Source: Isoptericola peretonis (lineage in GTDB: Bacteria > Actinomycetota > Actinomycetes > Actinomycetales > Cellulomonadaceae). From it: a DNA stretch of 64,000 nt. Below are positions 41,245 through 52,600 of the stretch, piece by piece. Position numbers and translations under genes: made by a program. A model generated the notes under the pieces. It had not been told where the DNA came from. It ran no database searches and saw nothing but the letters and a program-made list of their open reading frames with translations. Position 1 is the stretch's first letter; every line of letters starts with the position of its first letter. The DNA is taken from contig JALQCY010000002.1 of the NCBI GenBank assembly GCA_023241745.1, forward strand, positions 744,001-808,000, written 5' to 3'.

Positions 41245-42309
41245 TCAGGCGCGGTCCGCCGGTCCCTGGTCAGGACCGGCGGCGTCCGCGTCCGCACGTC
41301 TCGGGCCGCCGCCGCTGTCGCGGCCGTCGTCCCGGCCGGAGGCGCCCTTGGCGGCCCCGGCGTGCGCGGTGCTCGTGGTGTCAAGCTCGGTGTCAAGCTC
41401 GGTGTCGTGCCGGTCGTCCTCCGCGTCCCCGCCGGAGACCCGGCCGGGCAGCTCGACCCCGTCCTCACGGTCGGGGTAGCGCCTGCCGATGACGACGAAC
41501 GCCACGAGGGCACCGAGGCCCACGACGATCGACGTCCACACGTTCAGACGCAGCCCGAGCACGTGCTCGGCGGTGTCGATGCGGAGCATCTCGATCCACA
41601 CCCTGCCCAGAGTGTAGAGCGCGACGTAGGCCCAGAATACCCGCCCATGACCGAGCCTGTACCGACGGTCGAGCCAGACCAGAAGCGCGGCCGCCCCGAG
41701 GTTCCACAACAGCTCGTACAGGAACGTGGGGTGGAACAGCGTGCCGGCCGCGAACGAGGTGCCCGTCTGCGCGTTGAGCTGCTCGATGACCTCCGGGGAG
41801 ATCTCCAGCCCCCAGGGCAGCGTGGTGGGCGCGCCGAACAGCTCCTGGTTGAACCAGTTGCCGAGCCGGCCGACCGCCTGGGCCACCAGCAGGCCCGGCG
41901 CGAGCGCGTCGGCGAACGAGCTGAGCCGCACACCCTTGCGCCGGCAGCCGATCCACGCGCCGACGGCGCCGAGCGCCACGGCGCCCCAGATCCCCAGGCC
42001 GCCCTCCCAGACGTACAGGGCGCGCACGGGGTCGCCGCCCTCGCCCCAGTAGGGCTCGGGGGTGCTGAACACGTGATAGATCCGGCCACCGACGATGCCG
42101 AACGGCACCGCCCAGAACGCGATGTCGAGCACGTCGTCGGCGTCGCCCCCGCGGGCCACCCAGCGCTTGGTCGTGATCCAGATCGCGACGGCGATGCCGG
42201 CGAGGATGGCGAGCGCGTAGGCGCGCAGCGGGACGGGCCCGAGGTACCACGTGTGCTGCGACGGGCTGGGGATCGCCGCCTGCACCGATGCCAGGATCGT
42301 CGTGGTCAC
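41245..42309 (-). CDS. lgt: Prolipoprotein diacylglyceryl transferase
   Basis: Membrane enzyme that attaches diacylglycerol to the lipobox cysteine of prolipoproteins, for example the NgcE and FKBP lipoproteins of this window. It has about seven membrane helices in residues 20-270 and the Lgt signatures GIVGGRIYHVFS, GRLGNWFNQELFGAPTTLPWGLEI and HPTFLYELLWN. Residues from about 280 to 354 form an acidic disordered tail containing a tandem DNA repeat, longer than in enterobacterial enzymes but common in actinobacteria. It overlaps the trpA stop through GTGA, so it is coupled to the trp genes. Confidence 0.95.
   Translation of the reverse strand: MTTTILASVQAAIPSPSQHTWYLGPVPLRAYALAILAGIAVAIWITTKRWVARGGDADDVLDIAFWAVPFGIVGGRIYHVFSTPEPYWGEGGDPVRALYVWEGGLGIWGAVALGAVGAWIGCRRKGVRLSSFADALAPGLLVAQAVGRLGNWFNQELFGAPTTLPWGLEISPEVIEQLNAQTGTSFAAGTLFHPTFLYELLWNLGAAALLVWLDRRYRLGHGRVFWAYVALYTLGRVWIEMLRIDTAEHVLGLRLNVWTSIVVGLGALVAFVVIGRRYPDREDGVELPGRVSGGDAEDDRHDTELDTELDTTSTAHAGAAKGASGRDDGRDSGGGPRRADADAAGPDQGPADRA
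41377..41406. repeat. 12-bp tandem repeat in the lgt tail
   Basis: Unit GGTGTCAAGCTC occurs twice in a row (41377-41388, 41389-41400) and a third copy begins at 41401. It encodes the TELDTELDT run in the acidic C-terminal tail of Lgt. The unit length keeps the reading frame. Confidence 0.85.
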
Positions 42310-43153
42310 GAGGCCTCCTCCTGCCCGGCACGGCGCGACCGGCGCACGCCGTCGGCGAGCTCCGCCACGACCGAGCGCAGGCCGTCGAGACGCACCGGCC
42401 AGGGATCCTCGGCGAGCAGGGGGCGCACGAGCGCGGAGCCGACGATGACGCCGTCGGCGAACCGTCCGACCTCGGCCGCCTGGTCGCCGGTCGAGACGCC
42501 GAGCCCCACGCAGACGTGGTCGGCGCCGGCAGCACGGGTGTCGGCCACCAGCTGCTCGGCCCTCTCCCCCACCTGCTCGCGCGCGCCCGTGACCCCCATG
42601 GTCGACGCGGCGTACACGAAGCCGCGCGACGCCCGCGCGGTGAGTGCCAGCCGTTCGGCGGTGGAGCTCGGCGCCACGAGGAAGACACGGTCGAGGCCGT
42701 GGGCGTCCGAGGCCGCGATCCAGTCGGCGCCCTCGTCGGGGATGAGGTCGGGCGTGATGAGGCCGGCGCCACCCGCCCCCGCGAGGTCCCGGGCGAACGC
42801 GTCCACCCCGTACCGCAGCACAGGGTTCCAGTACGTCATGACGAGGGTCGGCACCGTGCCGCCGGAGTGCTCGGCGACGGCCTCGACGACGCGCAGCACG
42901 TCCCGGACGCGGGCCCCGGCGACCAGCGCCGCCTCCGCGGCCCGCTGGATCACCGGCCCGTCCATCACGGGGTCGGTGTACGGGACGCCGATCTCGACGA
43001 CGTCCACGCCGGCGTCGACCATCGCGACGACGGCCTCGACCGAGCGTGCGACGTCGGGGTAGCCGACGGGCAGGTACCCCACGAGGGCCGCGCGCCCCTC
43101 GGCGCGCAGCGCGTCGAGGCGCGCGGCGGTGGGCGACGTGTCGGTCGCGGTGC

Positions 43154-43157
<4 letters not shown>
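42306..43157 (-). CDS. trpA: Tryptophan synthase alpha chain
   Basis: Cleaves indole-3-glycerol phosphate to indole and passes it to TrpB. The 283-residue TIM barrel has the catalytic acids Glu55 and Asp66 in [32 protein letters not shown], the loop [12 protein letters not shown] and the phosphate-binding [10 protein letters not shown] and GVIVGSALV. The GTG start overlaps the trpB stop (GTGA), and its own stop overlaps the lgt start, so trpB-trpA-lgt are translationally coupled. Confidence 0.97.
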
Positions 43158-44473
<1,316 letters not shown>

Positions 44474-44606
44474 GGGTCCTCCGTCTCTCGTCGTCACCGC
44501 TCGGCGGGTCTGCATGATGGGTCGTCCGAGGGTACCGGTCGTCGGTGCCTCGGCGGTGGGGGCTGTGGTGTGCGGTGGTGTGCTGCGCTGGTGTGCTGTC
44601 GCCGGC

Positions 44607-44624
44607 GCGCCCCCGCGGGGGCGC
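44607..44624 (-). terminator. GC-only palindrome between trpC and trpB
   Basis: GCGCCCCCGCGGGGGCGC is a perfect 18-base palindrome starting 11 bases after the trpC stop. It could terminate or attenuate transcription before trpB. No tandem Trp codons were seen in the spacer, so ribosome-mediated attenuation is unlikely. Confidence 0.45.
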
Positions 44625-44634
44625 CCGGACGCGA

Positions 44635-45459
44635 TTACGGCTGGGCTGCCGGGCGGACCGACCACAGGGCCGGGTGCTGGCCCGCGGCGACGAGATCGGC
44701 CACGGAGCGGCGGGGTGCGCCGTCGGTCACGAGGGCCTCGCCCACGAGCACCGCGTGCGCGCCGGACCGGGCGTAGTCGAGGACGTCGTGCGGCCCGCGC
44801 ACACCGGACTCGGCGACGCGCACGACGTCGTCCGGGATGAGCGGCGCCAGCCGCGCGAACGTCGACCGGTCCACCTCAAGGGTCTTGAGGTCGCGTGCGT
44901 TCACGCCGACCACGCGCGCTCCCGCGTCGAGCGCTCGGCGCACCTCGTCCGCCGTGTGGGCCTCGACCAGCGCCGTCATGCCGAGCGAGTGCACCCGCTC
45001 GATCAGCGAGGTGAGCACCGTCTGCTCCAGGGCGGCGACGATGAGCAGGACCAGGTCGGCGCCGTGCGCCCGCGCCTCCCACACCTGGTAGGGCGTGACG
45101 ACGAAGTCCTTGCGCAGCACCGGCACGTCCACCCGCGCGCGCACCGCGTCGAGGTCGGCGAGGCTCCCGCCGAACCGCCGCTGCTCCGTCAGCACCGAGA
45201 TGGCGCTCGCGCCGCCGCGGGCGTACTCCTCGGCCAGGGCCGCGGGGTCGCTGATCGGTGCCAGGTCGCCCTTGCTGGGGCTCGAGCGCTTGACCTCCGC
45301 GATCACGGCGACGCGGTCCTCCGACAGGAGGCGCCCGCAGCACTCGAGCGCGCCCGGCAGCCGTGCCGCGCGCTCCTTGAGCTCGTCGAGCGAAGTCTGC
45401 GCCTGGCGCACCGCGAGATCCTCGCGGACCCCCGCGACGATGTCCTCGAGGACCGTCAT
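44635..45459 (-). CDS. trpC: Indole-3-glycerol phosphate synthase
   Basis: Closes the ring of 1-(2-carboxyphenylamino)-1-deoxyribulose 5-phosphate in tryptophan synthesis. The 274-residue TIM barrel has [17 protein letters not shown] with the catalytic Lys, [27 protein letters not shown] with the second Lys, [14 protein letters not shown] and [15 protein letters not shown] at 45459 follows GGGGGAGGCAGACC, a strong ribosome site. The gene is not fused to trpF, as usual in actinobacteria. An upstream double hairpin separates it from the preceding membrane-protein gene. Confidence 0.97.
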   Translation of the reverse strand: MTVLEDIVAGVREDLAVRQAQTSLDELKERAARLPGALECCGRLLSEDRVAVIAEVKRSSPSKGDLAPISDPAALAEEYARGGASAISVLTEQRRFGGSLADLDAVRARVDVPVLRKDFVVTPYQVWEARAHGADLVLLIVAALEQTVLTSLIERVHSLGMTALVEAHTADEVRRALDAGARVVGVNARDLKTLEVDRSTFARLAPLIPDDVVRVAESGVRGPHDVLDYARSGAHAVLVGEALVTDGAPRRSVADLVAAGQHPALWSVRPAAQP

Positions 45460-45579
45460 GGTCTGCCTCCCCCGTCCCGTGACGTCGCACCGACGCCTGT
45501 CTGCCATGGTAGGCCCGTCCGCGGGAGGGCCCCGACACGTCTCCGAGCGTGAGACGCGCACCGGGCCGGGCACGCCGAC

Positions 45580-45615
45580 GGCGCGCCACCTCCCCGGGGA
45601 GGGAGGGGGCGCGCC
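45580..45615 (-). terminator. Nested hairpin between the HGxxPAAW-like gene and trpC
   Basis: Outer arms GGCGCGCC (45580-45587 and 45608-45615, self-complementary) enclose the perfect palindrome CCTCCCCGGGGAGG (45589-45602). It lies 11 bases beyond the stop of the small membrane protein and suggests that trpE-side and trpCBA transcripts are at least partly separate. Confidence 0.6.
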
Positions 45616-45625
45616 GCGGGAACGA

Positions 45626-45904
45626 TCAGTGGCCGGAGGACGCGCGCCGGGGCGTGACGCCCGGCTTCGCCTGCCCGAAGCCCATGCTGCGCAGCACCGC
45701 GGCGAGCACGAGCGCCCCCACCACGATCACCGCGCCGATCCAGACCAGCGCGCCCGGGACGTCGGGCAGCATGCCGACGGCGCCGACGGCCACGCCCAGC
45801 ATGATGCCGATCATCGCCGTCCACGCGGCGGTGGTGTGGCCGTGGTTCGTGGGCGGGACGGCCGGGGGCAGGTAGGCGACCTCGGCGTTGCGGTTGTCGG
45901 TCAT
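45626..45904 (-). CDS. Small two-helix membrane protein, HGxxPAAW-like, of the trp cluster
   Basis: 92-residue protein with [14 protein letters not shown] near residue 20, a variant of the HGxxPAAW motif that names a family found in actinobacterial trp operons, followed by two hydrophobic segments (about 29-46 and 52-71) and a basic tail. The Pro of the motif is Thr here. Function is unknown; the constant linkage to trpE and trpC suggests a role near tryptophan synthesis or transport, which is inference. It lies 40 bases after the other trp-associated membrane protein. Confidence 0.82.
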   Translation of the reverse strand: MTDNRNAEVAYLPPAVPPTNHGHTTAAWTAMIGIMLGVAVGAVGMLPDVPGALVWIGAVIVVGALVLAAVLRSMGFGQAKPGVTPRRASSGH

Positions 45905-45944
45905 GGAATGTGATGCCCTTTCGTGACGTGGTGCGCGGTCCAGC

Positions 45945-46703
45945 CTAGCGGTCCGCCGACGGGTCCGTGCCCCGGGTCAGGGCGTCCCAGGCGTCGTGGG
46001 GGTCGTGCTGACCTGCTTCGTCGGGACGGGGGCCGACGCCGCCCGTCCGCTCCGTCGACGTCGCGGGCGACGCGGGCGGCACGGGCGGCACGGACGGCCG
46101 AGCCGCCCCCGGGGCCGTCTGCGCGGCGGCCGCGCGCTCGTGCCTCCCCGAGGTGGCGCCCCAGGCCGGCGCCCCCAGCGCCGCGAGGGCCGCGACCGCG
46201 ACTGCCGCCAGGCCCAGCACCGCGGTGAGCCAGGGCCAGACGGCCACCGCGACCGGTGAGGTGAGGTCCGTCACCCCGGCGGTGGCCGACGCGCCCGACG
46301 TGGCCGCCGGCACCGGGTCGAGCAGCACGGCGGCCGCCGAGGCGGCGGCCAGGGCGCCCGCGAGCGCCACCACGACCAGCGCGACCCACCGGGCCACCCG
46401 CCCCGCGATCGCCAGGGCGGCGCCGCCCGCGACGATCACGAGCGCCGCCGCGCCCACCGCCGGGGCGGCGGCCGTCCCGGTGACCGCGACGTCCACGGTG
46501 GGCTCGAGCGCCGTCGACACGGTGGTGCTCACCCAGGTCGGCGACGCCGTCGCGAGCGTGAGCCCGCCGACCGCCACCACCGACCACACCGCCCGCGAGC
46601 GGGCCCTCAACGGGCCACGCCCCCGAGCGGCGCGGGTGCCGCCGTCGCGCGTCGCCCCGTCGTGCGTCGCCCCGTCGTGCGCGGAACGTCGAGAGTCGTC
46701 CAT
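45945..46703 (-). CDS. Trp biosynthesis-associated membrane protein (TIGR02234-like)
   Basis: 252-residue membrane protein with a charged N-terminus, about four hydrophobic segments (AVWSVVAVGGLTLATASPTW, then AAALVIVAGGAALAIAG, WVALVVVALAGALAAASAAAVLL and WLTAVLGLAAVAVAALAAL) and a Pro-rich cytoplasmic tail. The order after trpE and the LATASPTWV segment after the first helix match the family known only as Trp operon-associated. Start ATG at 46703 has AGGACAC just upstream; an earlier in-frame start at 46742 would overlap trpE. No enzymatic motif is visible. Confidence 0.8.
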   Translation of the reverse strand: MDDSRRSAHDGATHDGATRDGGTRAARGRGPLRARSRAVWSVVAVGGLTLATASPTWVSTTVSTALEPTVDVAVTGTAAAPAVGAAALVIVAGGAALAIAGRVARWVALVVVALAGALAAASAAAVLLDPVPAATSGASATAGVTDLTSPVAVAVWPWLTAVLGLAAVAVAALAALGAPAWGATSGRHERAAAAQTAPGAARPSVPPVPPASPATSTERTGGVGPRPDEAGQHDPHDAWDALTRGTDPSADR

Positions 46704-46745
46704 GTGTCCTGCCTGCCTACCTCGCTCGTCGGTGCCGCGCACCGC

Positions 46746-48350
46746 TCACAGCGCCCGGAACCGGGCCGCCAGCTGCACGGCGCGTACCGCCGCGGCCGCC
46801 TTGTTGCGCGACTCCTCGTACTCCAGCGCGGGCACGGAGTCGGCCACGATCCCGCCGCCCGCCTGCACCCAGGCGCGGCCGTCGCGGATGCACGCGGTGC
46901 GGATCGCGATCGCCATGTCCATGTTGCCGCCGAAGTCGAAGTAGCCGACCGTGCCGCCGTAGATCCCGCGCGAGGCCGGCTCGAGCTCGTCGATCAGCGC
47001 GATCGCCCGCGGCTTGGGCGCCCCCGACAGGGTGCCGGCGGGGAACGTGGCGCGCAGCGTGTCGAGCGCCGTCGCGCCCGCCCTCAGGCGCCCGACCACC
47101 GTGGAGCACAGGTGCATGATGTGGCTGAACCGCCGCGTGGCCATGAACTCGACGACCTCGACGGACGTCGGCTCGCAGACCTTCACCAGGTCGTTGCGGG
47201 ACAGGTCGACGAGCATGAGGTGCTCCGCCCGCTCCTTGGGGTCCGCCAGCAGCTCCTCGCCGAACGTCACGTCCTCCTCGACGGTCGCCCCGCGGGGGCG
47301 AGAGCCGGCGATCGGGTACGTCGTGACGTGGCCGTCGGTCACCTTCACGAGCGTCTCGGGGCTGGACCCGACGACGGAGAGCTCCCGCCCGTCGGGACCC
47401 GTGAGCCGGAAGTAGTACATGTACGGGCTCGGGTTGATGGTCCGCAGGGCCCGGTAGACGTCGAGGGGCGCGGCAGGGCAGTCCAGGCCGAGGCGCTGCG
47501 ACAGCACCACCTGGAAGACCTCGCCGTCGCGGATCGCCTCCTGGCCGGCGCGCACGGCGGCCTCGAACTCGTCACGGGTGGAGCGGAACTCCAGCACCGG
47601 CTCGGCCACCTCGTCCGCCGGGCGCAGCACCGTGGGCACCGCGGGCGCCGGCGCGGCGAGCCGCGCCTGCATCGCGTCGAGCCGCGCCACGGCGTCGGCG
47701 TGGGCCTCGTCCACCCGCTCGTCCGTGCCGTCGCCGTTGATCGCGTTGGCGATGAGCCAGGCGGTGCCGGTGTGGTGGTCGACCGCCACCAGGTCGGTCG
47801 CGAGGCTCAGGGCCACCTCCGGCACGCCGAGCTCGTCCGGGGCGTTCGCGGGCAGCGTCGGCTCCCAGTGCCGCACGACGTCCCAGCCGAGCGCGCCCGT
47901 GAGCCCGCCGGTGAGCGGCGGCAGCCCTTCGATCGGCGGGGTGCGCAGCGCCTCGAGCGCCGCACCGAGCACCTCCACGACGTCCCCCTCGTGCGGGATG
48001 CCGGCCGGCACGTCGCCGTGCCACACCGCGCGGCCGTCCCGTGCCGTCAGCGTCGCGCGCGAGTCGACACCGACGAAGGACCAGCGGGACCAGCCCCCGG
48101 ACGACTCCGCCGACTCCAGCACGAACGTCCCCGGGCGGTCCTGCGCGAGGGTGCGGTAGAGCCCCACCGGGGTGACGTCGTCGGCGAGGACGCGACGCAC
48201 CACCGGGATCACGCGGCGGTCGGCCGCCAGGGCGCGGAACGTGCCGAGGCCGGGCCACGTCGCGCCCCACGCCAGGTCCTGCGCCGAGGGAGCCGCCACG
48301 GGGGCGGTGCGGACGGCGGGGCGGGGCTGCGCGACGGCGGGCGTGGTCAC
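46746..48350 (-). CDS. trpE: Anthranilate synthase component I
   Basis: Converts chorismate to anthranilate with ammonia from the TrpG subunit, the first step of tryptophan synthesis. The 534-residue protein has an N-terminal regulatory domain with the LLES-type feedback site as [19 protein letters not shown], and a chorismate-binding domain with [59 protein letters not shown] and [18 protein letters not shown] start overlaps the hisI stop (GTGA). trpG and trpD are not in the window. Feedback inhibition by tryptophan is expected from the intact motif. Confidence 0.96.
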   Translation of the reverse strand: MTTPAVAQPRPAVRTAPVAAPSAQDLAWGATWPGLGTFRALAADRRVIPVVRRVLADDVTPVGLYRTLAQDRPGTFVLESAESSGGWSRWSFVGVDSRATLTARDGRAVWHGDVPAGIPHEGDVVEVLGAALEALRTPPIEGLPPLTGGLTGALGWDVVRHWEPTLPANAPDELGVPEVALSLATDLVAVDHHTGTAWLIANAINGDGTDERVDEAHADAVARLDAMQARLAAPAPAVPTVLRPADEVAEPVLEFRSTRDEFEAAVRAGQEAIRDGEVFQVVLSQRLGLDCPAAPLDVYRALRTINPSPYMYYFRLTGPDGRELSVVGSSPETLVKVTDGHVTTYPIAGSRPRGATVEEDVTFGEELLADPKERAEHLMLVDLSRNDLVKVCEPTSVEVVEFMATRRFSHIMHLCSTVVGRLRAGATALDTLRATFPAGTLSGAPKPRAIALIDELEPASRGIYGGTVGYFDFGGNMDMAIAIRTACIRDGRAWVQAGGGIVADSVPALEYEESRNKAAAAVRAVQLAARFRAL

Positions 48351-48802
48351 CGGTCCTCCTGGGGGGCTTGGGTCGGGATGTCGGTCGAGGTGTCGGCCGA
48401 GGTATCGGTTGAGGCGTCGGCCGGGAGCGCGGCGACGACGGCGCCGAGGTCGCCGCCGGCCTCGAAGCAGGTGCGGGTGCCCGTGTGACACGCGGCGCCC
48501 ACCTGGTGGACGCGCACGAGCAGGGCGTCTCCGTCGCAGTCGAGCGCCACCGACCGGACGAGCTGCACGTGCCCGGAGGTGTCGCCCTTGCGCCAGTACT
48601 CCCGCCGGGACCTGCTCCAGAACGTGACCCTGCCCTCGGTCAGGGTGCGGCGCAGCGCCTCGTCGTCCATCCAGCCCAGCATGAGGACCTCGCCCGAGTC
48701 GTGCTGCTGCACGACTGCCGCGACCAGGCCGTGCTCGTCCCGCTTGAGCCGGCCGGCGATCGCGGGGTCGAGGGATGCTTCGGGGAGGGTGGGCGTCTGC
48801 AC
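48347..48802 (-). CDS. hisI: Phosphoribosyl-AMP cyclohydrolase
   Basis: Opens the adenine ring of PR-AMP in histidine synthesis, using zinc. The protein has [39 protein letters not shown] and the metal-binding [28 protein letters not shown] with three cysteines. It is monofunctional, without the HisE domain. GTG at 48802 giving [12 protein letters not shown] is preferred (151 residues); another GTG at 48826 would add eight residues. The last 20 residues are a Thr/Asp/Ser repeat encoded by a 12-bp imperfect tandem repeat. It is coupled to trpE and separated from hisF by two exporter genes. Confidence 0.94.
   Translation of the reverse strand: MQTPTLPEASLDPAIAGRLKRDEHGLVAAVVQQHDSGEVLMLGWMDDEALRRTLTEGRVTFWSRSRREYWRKGDTSGHVQLVRSVALDCDGDALLVRVHQVGAACHTGTRTCFEAGGDLGAVVAALPADASTDTSADTSTDIPTQAPQEDR
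48379..48426. repeat. Imperfect 12-bp tandem repeat in the hisI 3' end
   Basis: Four successive 12-base units resembling TGTCGGTCGAGG run from 48379, each with 2-4 differences. They encode the low-complexity C-terminal tail [13 protein letters not shown] of HisI. The unit length preserves the frame. Confidence 0.6.
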
Positions 48803-48854
48803 CCGAGCATCTTGACACGTCCGCACGTGCCGCCGGACCCGGGTCCGGGGCCCG

Positions 48855-50654
48855 TCAGCGCGTCTGCGCCACCCAGCTCGCGTGCATCCGCGCGTAGACG
48901 CCGCCCGCGGCGGCCAGCTCCTCGTGGCCGCCGACCTCGACCACGTGACCGTCGTCGACGACGACCACGAGGTCGCTGGCCTCCGCCGTGGAGAGGCGGT
49001 GCGCGATGGTCAGGGTCGAACGGCCCGACGTGAGCGAGTCCAGCGCCCGGGCGATCCGCACCTCCGCGGCCGGGTCGACGGCGGACGTGGCCTCGTCGAG
49101 GACCAGCAGGTCGGGAGCCGCGAGGTAGGCGCGCGCGATCGCGACCAGCTGCCGCTCCCCCGCGCTGAGGGCCTCGCCGCGCTGCCCGACCGGCGTCGCG
49201 AGGCCCTGGGGAAGACCGGCGACCCAGTCGGAGAGGCCGAGGGCCTCCACCGCCTCGGTCACCCGAGCCCTGGTCCCGGCGGCGTCCCCCGTCGGCTCCG
49301 GCCGCAGCCCGTACGCCACGTTCTCCTCGACCGTGCCGTCGAAGAGGAACCCCTCCTGCGGCACCAGGACGACCCGCTCCCGCAGGGAGGAGAGCGTCAG
49401 GCGGCGCAGGTCGACCCCGTCGAGCAGCACCTGGCCCTCGGTCGGGTCCATGAGCCGGGTGACGAGCTTGGCGATCGTCGTCTTGCCCGACCCCGTCCGC
49501 CCGACGACGGCGACCTTGCGCCGCGCGGGCAGCTCGAGGTCCACGCCGTGCAGCACCTCCGGCCCACCGGGGTAGCCGAACCGGACGCCGCGCAGCGTCA
49601 CCGCGGCCGGCCCGCGCGGGCTGGGCACGGCGTCGGCGGCCTCGGCCACGTCGACCGGCGTCTCCAGGACGGCCAGCACCCGCCGCCAGCCCGCCACCGC
49701 GTTCTGCAGCTCGTTGAGGATCTCCGTGGCCTGCTGGACCGGACCGGTGAAGAGCTGGACGAGGAACAGGAACGCGACCACCTGGCCCGCCGTCAGGCCC
49801 CCGCCGACCCCGAGCAGCGTGCCGACCACGACCACCACCGCGAGGACCAGGTTGGCGACGAGCACCCCGCTCGAGAACACCGACGACACCAGCAGCTGGG
49901 CGCGGGCCTGCGTCGCGCGCGTGGTCTCGACCGCGGCGTCGACGCGCCGTCCGGTCCGCGCGGCGACGCCGTAGGCGCGCACGGTCTCGGCGCCCACGAC
50001 GGCCTCCGAGATCGCACCCAGCATCGCCCCGACGGCCTGGCGCACCGCCGCGTACGCGCGGTTGACCGTGCCCTGCGCGCGGCGCAGCACCAGGAACAGG
50101 GGCACGAAGCACGCCCAGACGACGAGCGTGAGCTGCCACGAGTACACGGCCATGAGCGCCGTGGCCACCAGCACCTGCAGCGTGGACACCAGGAGCTGGA
50201 TGCCGCCCCACTGCACGAACAGGGAGATCGTGTCGACGTCGGACGTCACGCGCGACACCAGCGCGCCACGCCGCTCGGTCCCCTGCGCGAGGGTGGACAG
50301 GTCGTGCACGTGCCGGAACGCCTGCACCCGCAGCTCGGCGAGGCCGGCCTCGGTGCGGCGGAACAGGCGCACGTTGACCACGGCCGTGCACAGCCCGGCG
50401 ACGACCACCGCTCCTGCGGCGAGCCCCGTCAGCAGCGCGACCCGCGCGGCGTCCGGACCGCCCGCGGCGAGGATGCCGTCGTCGATCGTGCGCTGCACCG
50501 CGACGGGCACGACGACGCGCCCGGCCGCCGCCAGCACGGCGAGGGCCAGCGTGAGCCACAGGCCGTCCACGATCTGCGGGGAGATCTGCACCCCGCGGCG
50601 CAGGGTGGCAAGGACGCCCAGCTCGCTGGCGGACGCGATGCGCGACGTGCTCAC
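48855..50654 (-). CDS. ABC exporter half-transporter, catalytic-site partner
   Basis: 599-residue fused membrane-ATPase protein. Six helices lie in about residues 25-310; the ATPase domain has Walker [10 protein letters not shown] (near 385), signature [15 protein letters not shown] (near 496) and Walker [13 protein letters not shown] (near 518) with an intact catalytic Glu. The signature has Ala in place of the second Gly-type residue, as often seen in the partner that completes the degenerate site. The GTG start overlaps the stop of the adjacent exporter gene, so the two form a heterodimer. Substrate unknown; similar pairs expel drugs or peptides. Confidence 0.88.
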   Translation of the reverse strand: MSTSRIASASELGVLATLRRGVQISPQIVDGLWLTLALAVLAAAGRVVVPVAVQRTIDDGILAAGGPDAARVALLTGLAAGAVVVAGLCTAVVNVRLFRRTEAGLAELRVQAFRHVHDLSTLAQGTERRGALVSRVTSDVDTISLFVQWGGIQLLVSTLQVLVATALMAVYSWQLTLVVWACFVPLFLVLRRAQGTVNRAYAAVRQAVGAMLGAISEAVVGAETVRAYGVAARTGRRVDAAVETTRATQARAQLLVSSVFSSGVLVANLVLAVVVVVGTLLGVGGGLTAGQVVAFLFLVQLFTGPVQQATEILNELQNAVAGWRRVLAVLETPVDVAEAADAVPSPRGPAAVTLRGVRFGYPGGPEVLHGVDLELPARRKVAVVGRTGSGKTTIAKLVTRLMDPTEGQVLLDGVDLRRLTLSSLRERVVLVPQEGFLFDGTVEENVAYGLRPEPTGDAAGTRARVTEAVEALGLSDWVAGLPQGLATPVGQRGEALSAGERQLVAIARAYLAAPDLLVLDEATSAVDPAAEVRIARALDSLTSGRSTLTIAHRLSTAEASDLVVVVDDGHVVEVGGHEELAAAGGVYARMHASWVAQTR

Positions 50655-52534
50655 GGGGCCTCCTCCGACGCCGTCTCGCCCGCGGCGGCCTCGTCCGCCA
50701 GCTCCCGGGCCCGGCGCGCGGTCTCCCGCTCGTAGGCGGTGGCGAGGTCCCGGTACCCGTCGTCGCGGGCGAGGAGCTCGGCGTGGGGGCCGACGTCCAC
50801 GACCCGCCCGCCCTCGAGGTGCACGACGACGTCGGCCAGGGCGACGGACGACATGCGGTAGGCGACCATGACGACCGTCGTCGCCTGCCCGCCCGCGTCG
50901 CCCGCGGCGGAGGACAGGGCGCCGAGGATCTCCGACTCGACCCGCGGGTCGACCGCCGACGTGGCGTCGTCCAGCACCAGGAGGCGGGGCCTGCGCACCA
51001 GGGCCCGCGCGATGGCGAGCCGCTGCCGCTGACCGCCGGACAGGTTGGCGCCCCGCTCGCCGAGCGGCGCGTCGAGCCCGCCGGGCAGCTCGCGCACGAC
51101 GTCGTCCACGCGGGCGACGCGCAGCGCCTCCCAGACCGCGGCGTCGTCGGGGGCGCCCTCGTCGCCGGGGTCGGCGAGGGTGACGTTGGCCCGGACGGTG
51201 TCCTCGAAGACGAACGTCTGCTGCGTCACGAGGGCCACCTGGGACGGGATCTCCCCCGCGGCGAGGTCGCGGACGTCCGTGCCGTCGAGCAGCACCCGGC
51301 CGCGGCTCGGGTCGCTGAGGCGGGCGAGCAGCGACACCAGGGTGGTCTTGCCCGCGCCGGTGCTCCCCACCACGGCGACCGTGGTGCCGGGGGCGACGTC
51401 GACGTCCACGCCGTCGAGCAGGGTGGCCGTGGCGCCCGCGGCGGGCACGTCGACCCCCACGTCCTCGAGCCGCACGGCGAGACCGCCCGCACCGCGCGGG
51501 AGGGCGTGCTCGCCGGGCGCGAGGGACGCGCGGGCGTCCAGCACGGCGGCGATGCGGTCGTAGCCCACGAGCGCGCGGGGCAGCTCGCCGAGCACCCACC
51601 CGAACGCGCGCACCGGCACCGCCATGACCGTCAGCAGGTAGGCCGCGGTCACGACGTCCCCGGCGTCGACGGCGCCGGTCGACGCCCGCCACGTGCCCAC
51701 GCCCAGCACGGCGAGCGTGCCGAGCGACGGCAACAGCTCGATGACCGGGTCGAAGACCGCGCGCACCGTGCCGACCCGCACGTTGGCGGCGCGCAGCTCG
51801 TCGGTGCGCTCCGCGAACCGGCGCTCCTCGCGGTCGGCGGTGCCGAGCGACTTGACCAGCAGGGCGCCCTCGAACGACTCGTGCGCGACGTCCGCCACCT
51901 CCGCGCGCAGCTGCTGCGCCCGGGTCGCGGCAGGGGCCATGTGGCGCTGGAACACGACGTTCGCCGCGACGGCGGCGGGCACCACCAGCAGCGCGGCGAC
52001 CGCGAGCCACACGTCCACCGCGAGGAGCATCGCGGCCGCCACCACGATCATCACGACGACGCCGAGCGCGAAGGGCAGCGGGTTGAACACGCCGGTGGCG
52101 GCCTCGACGTCGGCGCTCGCCCCGGACAGGAGCCGGCCGGCCGGGTGGGCCCGGTGCCACGACACGGGCAGGCGCAGGTACTGGCGGGTCAGCCCGCGGC
52201 GGTGGTGGGCCTGGATCGCGGCGAACCCGTACCCGGCCCAGATGCGCCTGCCCGCCACGCCGAGCGCGAGCGTGAGCGCGACGGCGGCCAGCACGAGGCC
52301 GGCCTGCCAGATCCGGTCCTGCGCGGCCGGGTCGCCCGCGACGGCCGGCACCACGACCGCGTCGGTCGCCCAGCCCACGGCCCGGCTCACGGCGACCGTG
52401 GCGGCGCCGAACAGGGCGGACGCGGCCACCGCGAGCACGTACAGGCGGGGCTCGGAGCGCATGCCGCGCCACACGAGCGTCGCGGAGCGACGCAGCCGTG
52501 ACCCCGTGAGGGTCAGGGCCGGATCACCGCTCAT
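50651..52534 (-). CDS. ABC exporter half-transporter, degenerate-site partner
   Basis: 627-residue fused membrane-ATPase protein. It has Walker [10 protein letters not shown] (near 390), a consensus signature [15 protein letters not shown] (near 496), and Walker [13 protein letters not shown] in which the catalytic Glu is Asp. This is the hallmark of the non-hydrolysing site in asymmetric exporters such as TM287/288 and BmrCD. The start ATG giving [11 protein letters not shown] at 52534 was chosen; a start seven codons upstream is possible. It is coupled to the next half-transporter by GTGA. The pair interrupts the usual hisF-hisI neighbourhood. Confidence 0.88.
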   Translation of the reverse strand: MSGDPALTLTGSRLRRSATLVWRGMRSEPRLYVLAVAASALFGAATVAVSRAVGWATDAVVVPAVAGDPAAQDRIWQAGLVLAAVALTLALGVAGRRIWAGYGFAAIQAHHRRGLTRQYLRLPVSWHRAHPAGRLLSGASADVEAATGVFNPLPFALGVVVMIVVAAAMLLAVDVWLAVAALLVVPAAVAANVVFQRHMAPAATRAQQLRAEVADVAHESFEGALLVKSLGTADREERRFAERTDELRAANVRVGTVRAVFDPVIELLPSLGTLAVLGVGTWRASTGAVDAGDVVTAAYLLTVMAVPVRAFGWVLGELPRALVGYDRIAAVLDARASLAPGEHALPRGAGGLAVRLEDVGVDVPAAGATATLLDGVDVDVAPGTTVAVVGSTGAGKTTLVSLLARLSDPSRGRVLLDGTDVRDLAAGEIPSQVALVTQQTFVFEDTVRANVTLADPGDEGAPDDAAVWEALRVARVDDVVRELPGGLDAPLGERGANLSGGQRQRLAIARALVRRPRLLVLDDATSAVDPRVESEILGALSSAAGDAGGQATTVVMVAYRMSSVALADVVVHLEGGRVVDVGPHAELLARDDGYRDLATAYERETARRARELADEAAAGETASEEAP

Positions 52535-52600
52535 CGGCCACCGTGCCGCCGCCACCGTTCCGTGCGGGGCTCGCGACGGAGGCCCCGGGGACGACCGCGG

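Noticed and set aside
44474..44634. Ribosome-mediated attenuator before trpB
   Set aside because: No short reading frame with adjacent Trp codons is visible; the repeated GCACACCA motif there is not coding-like.
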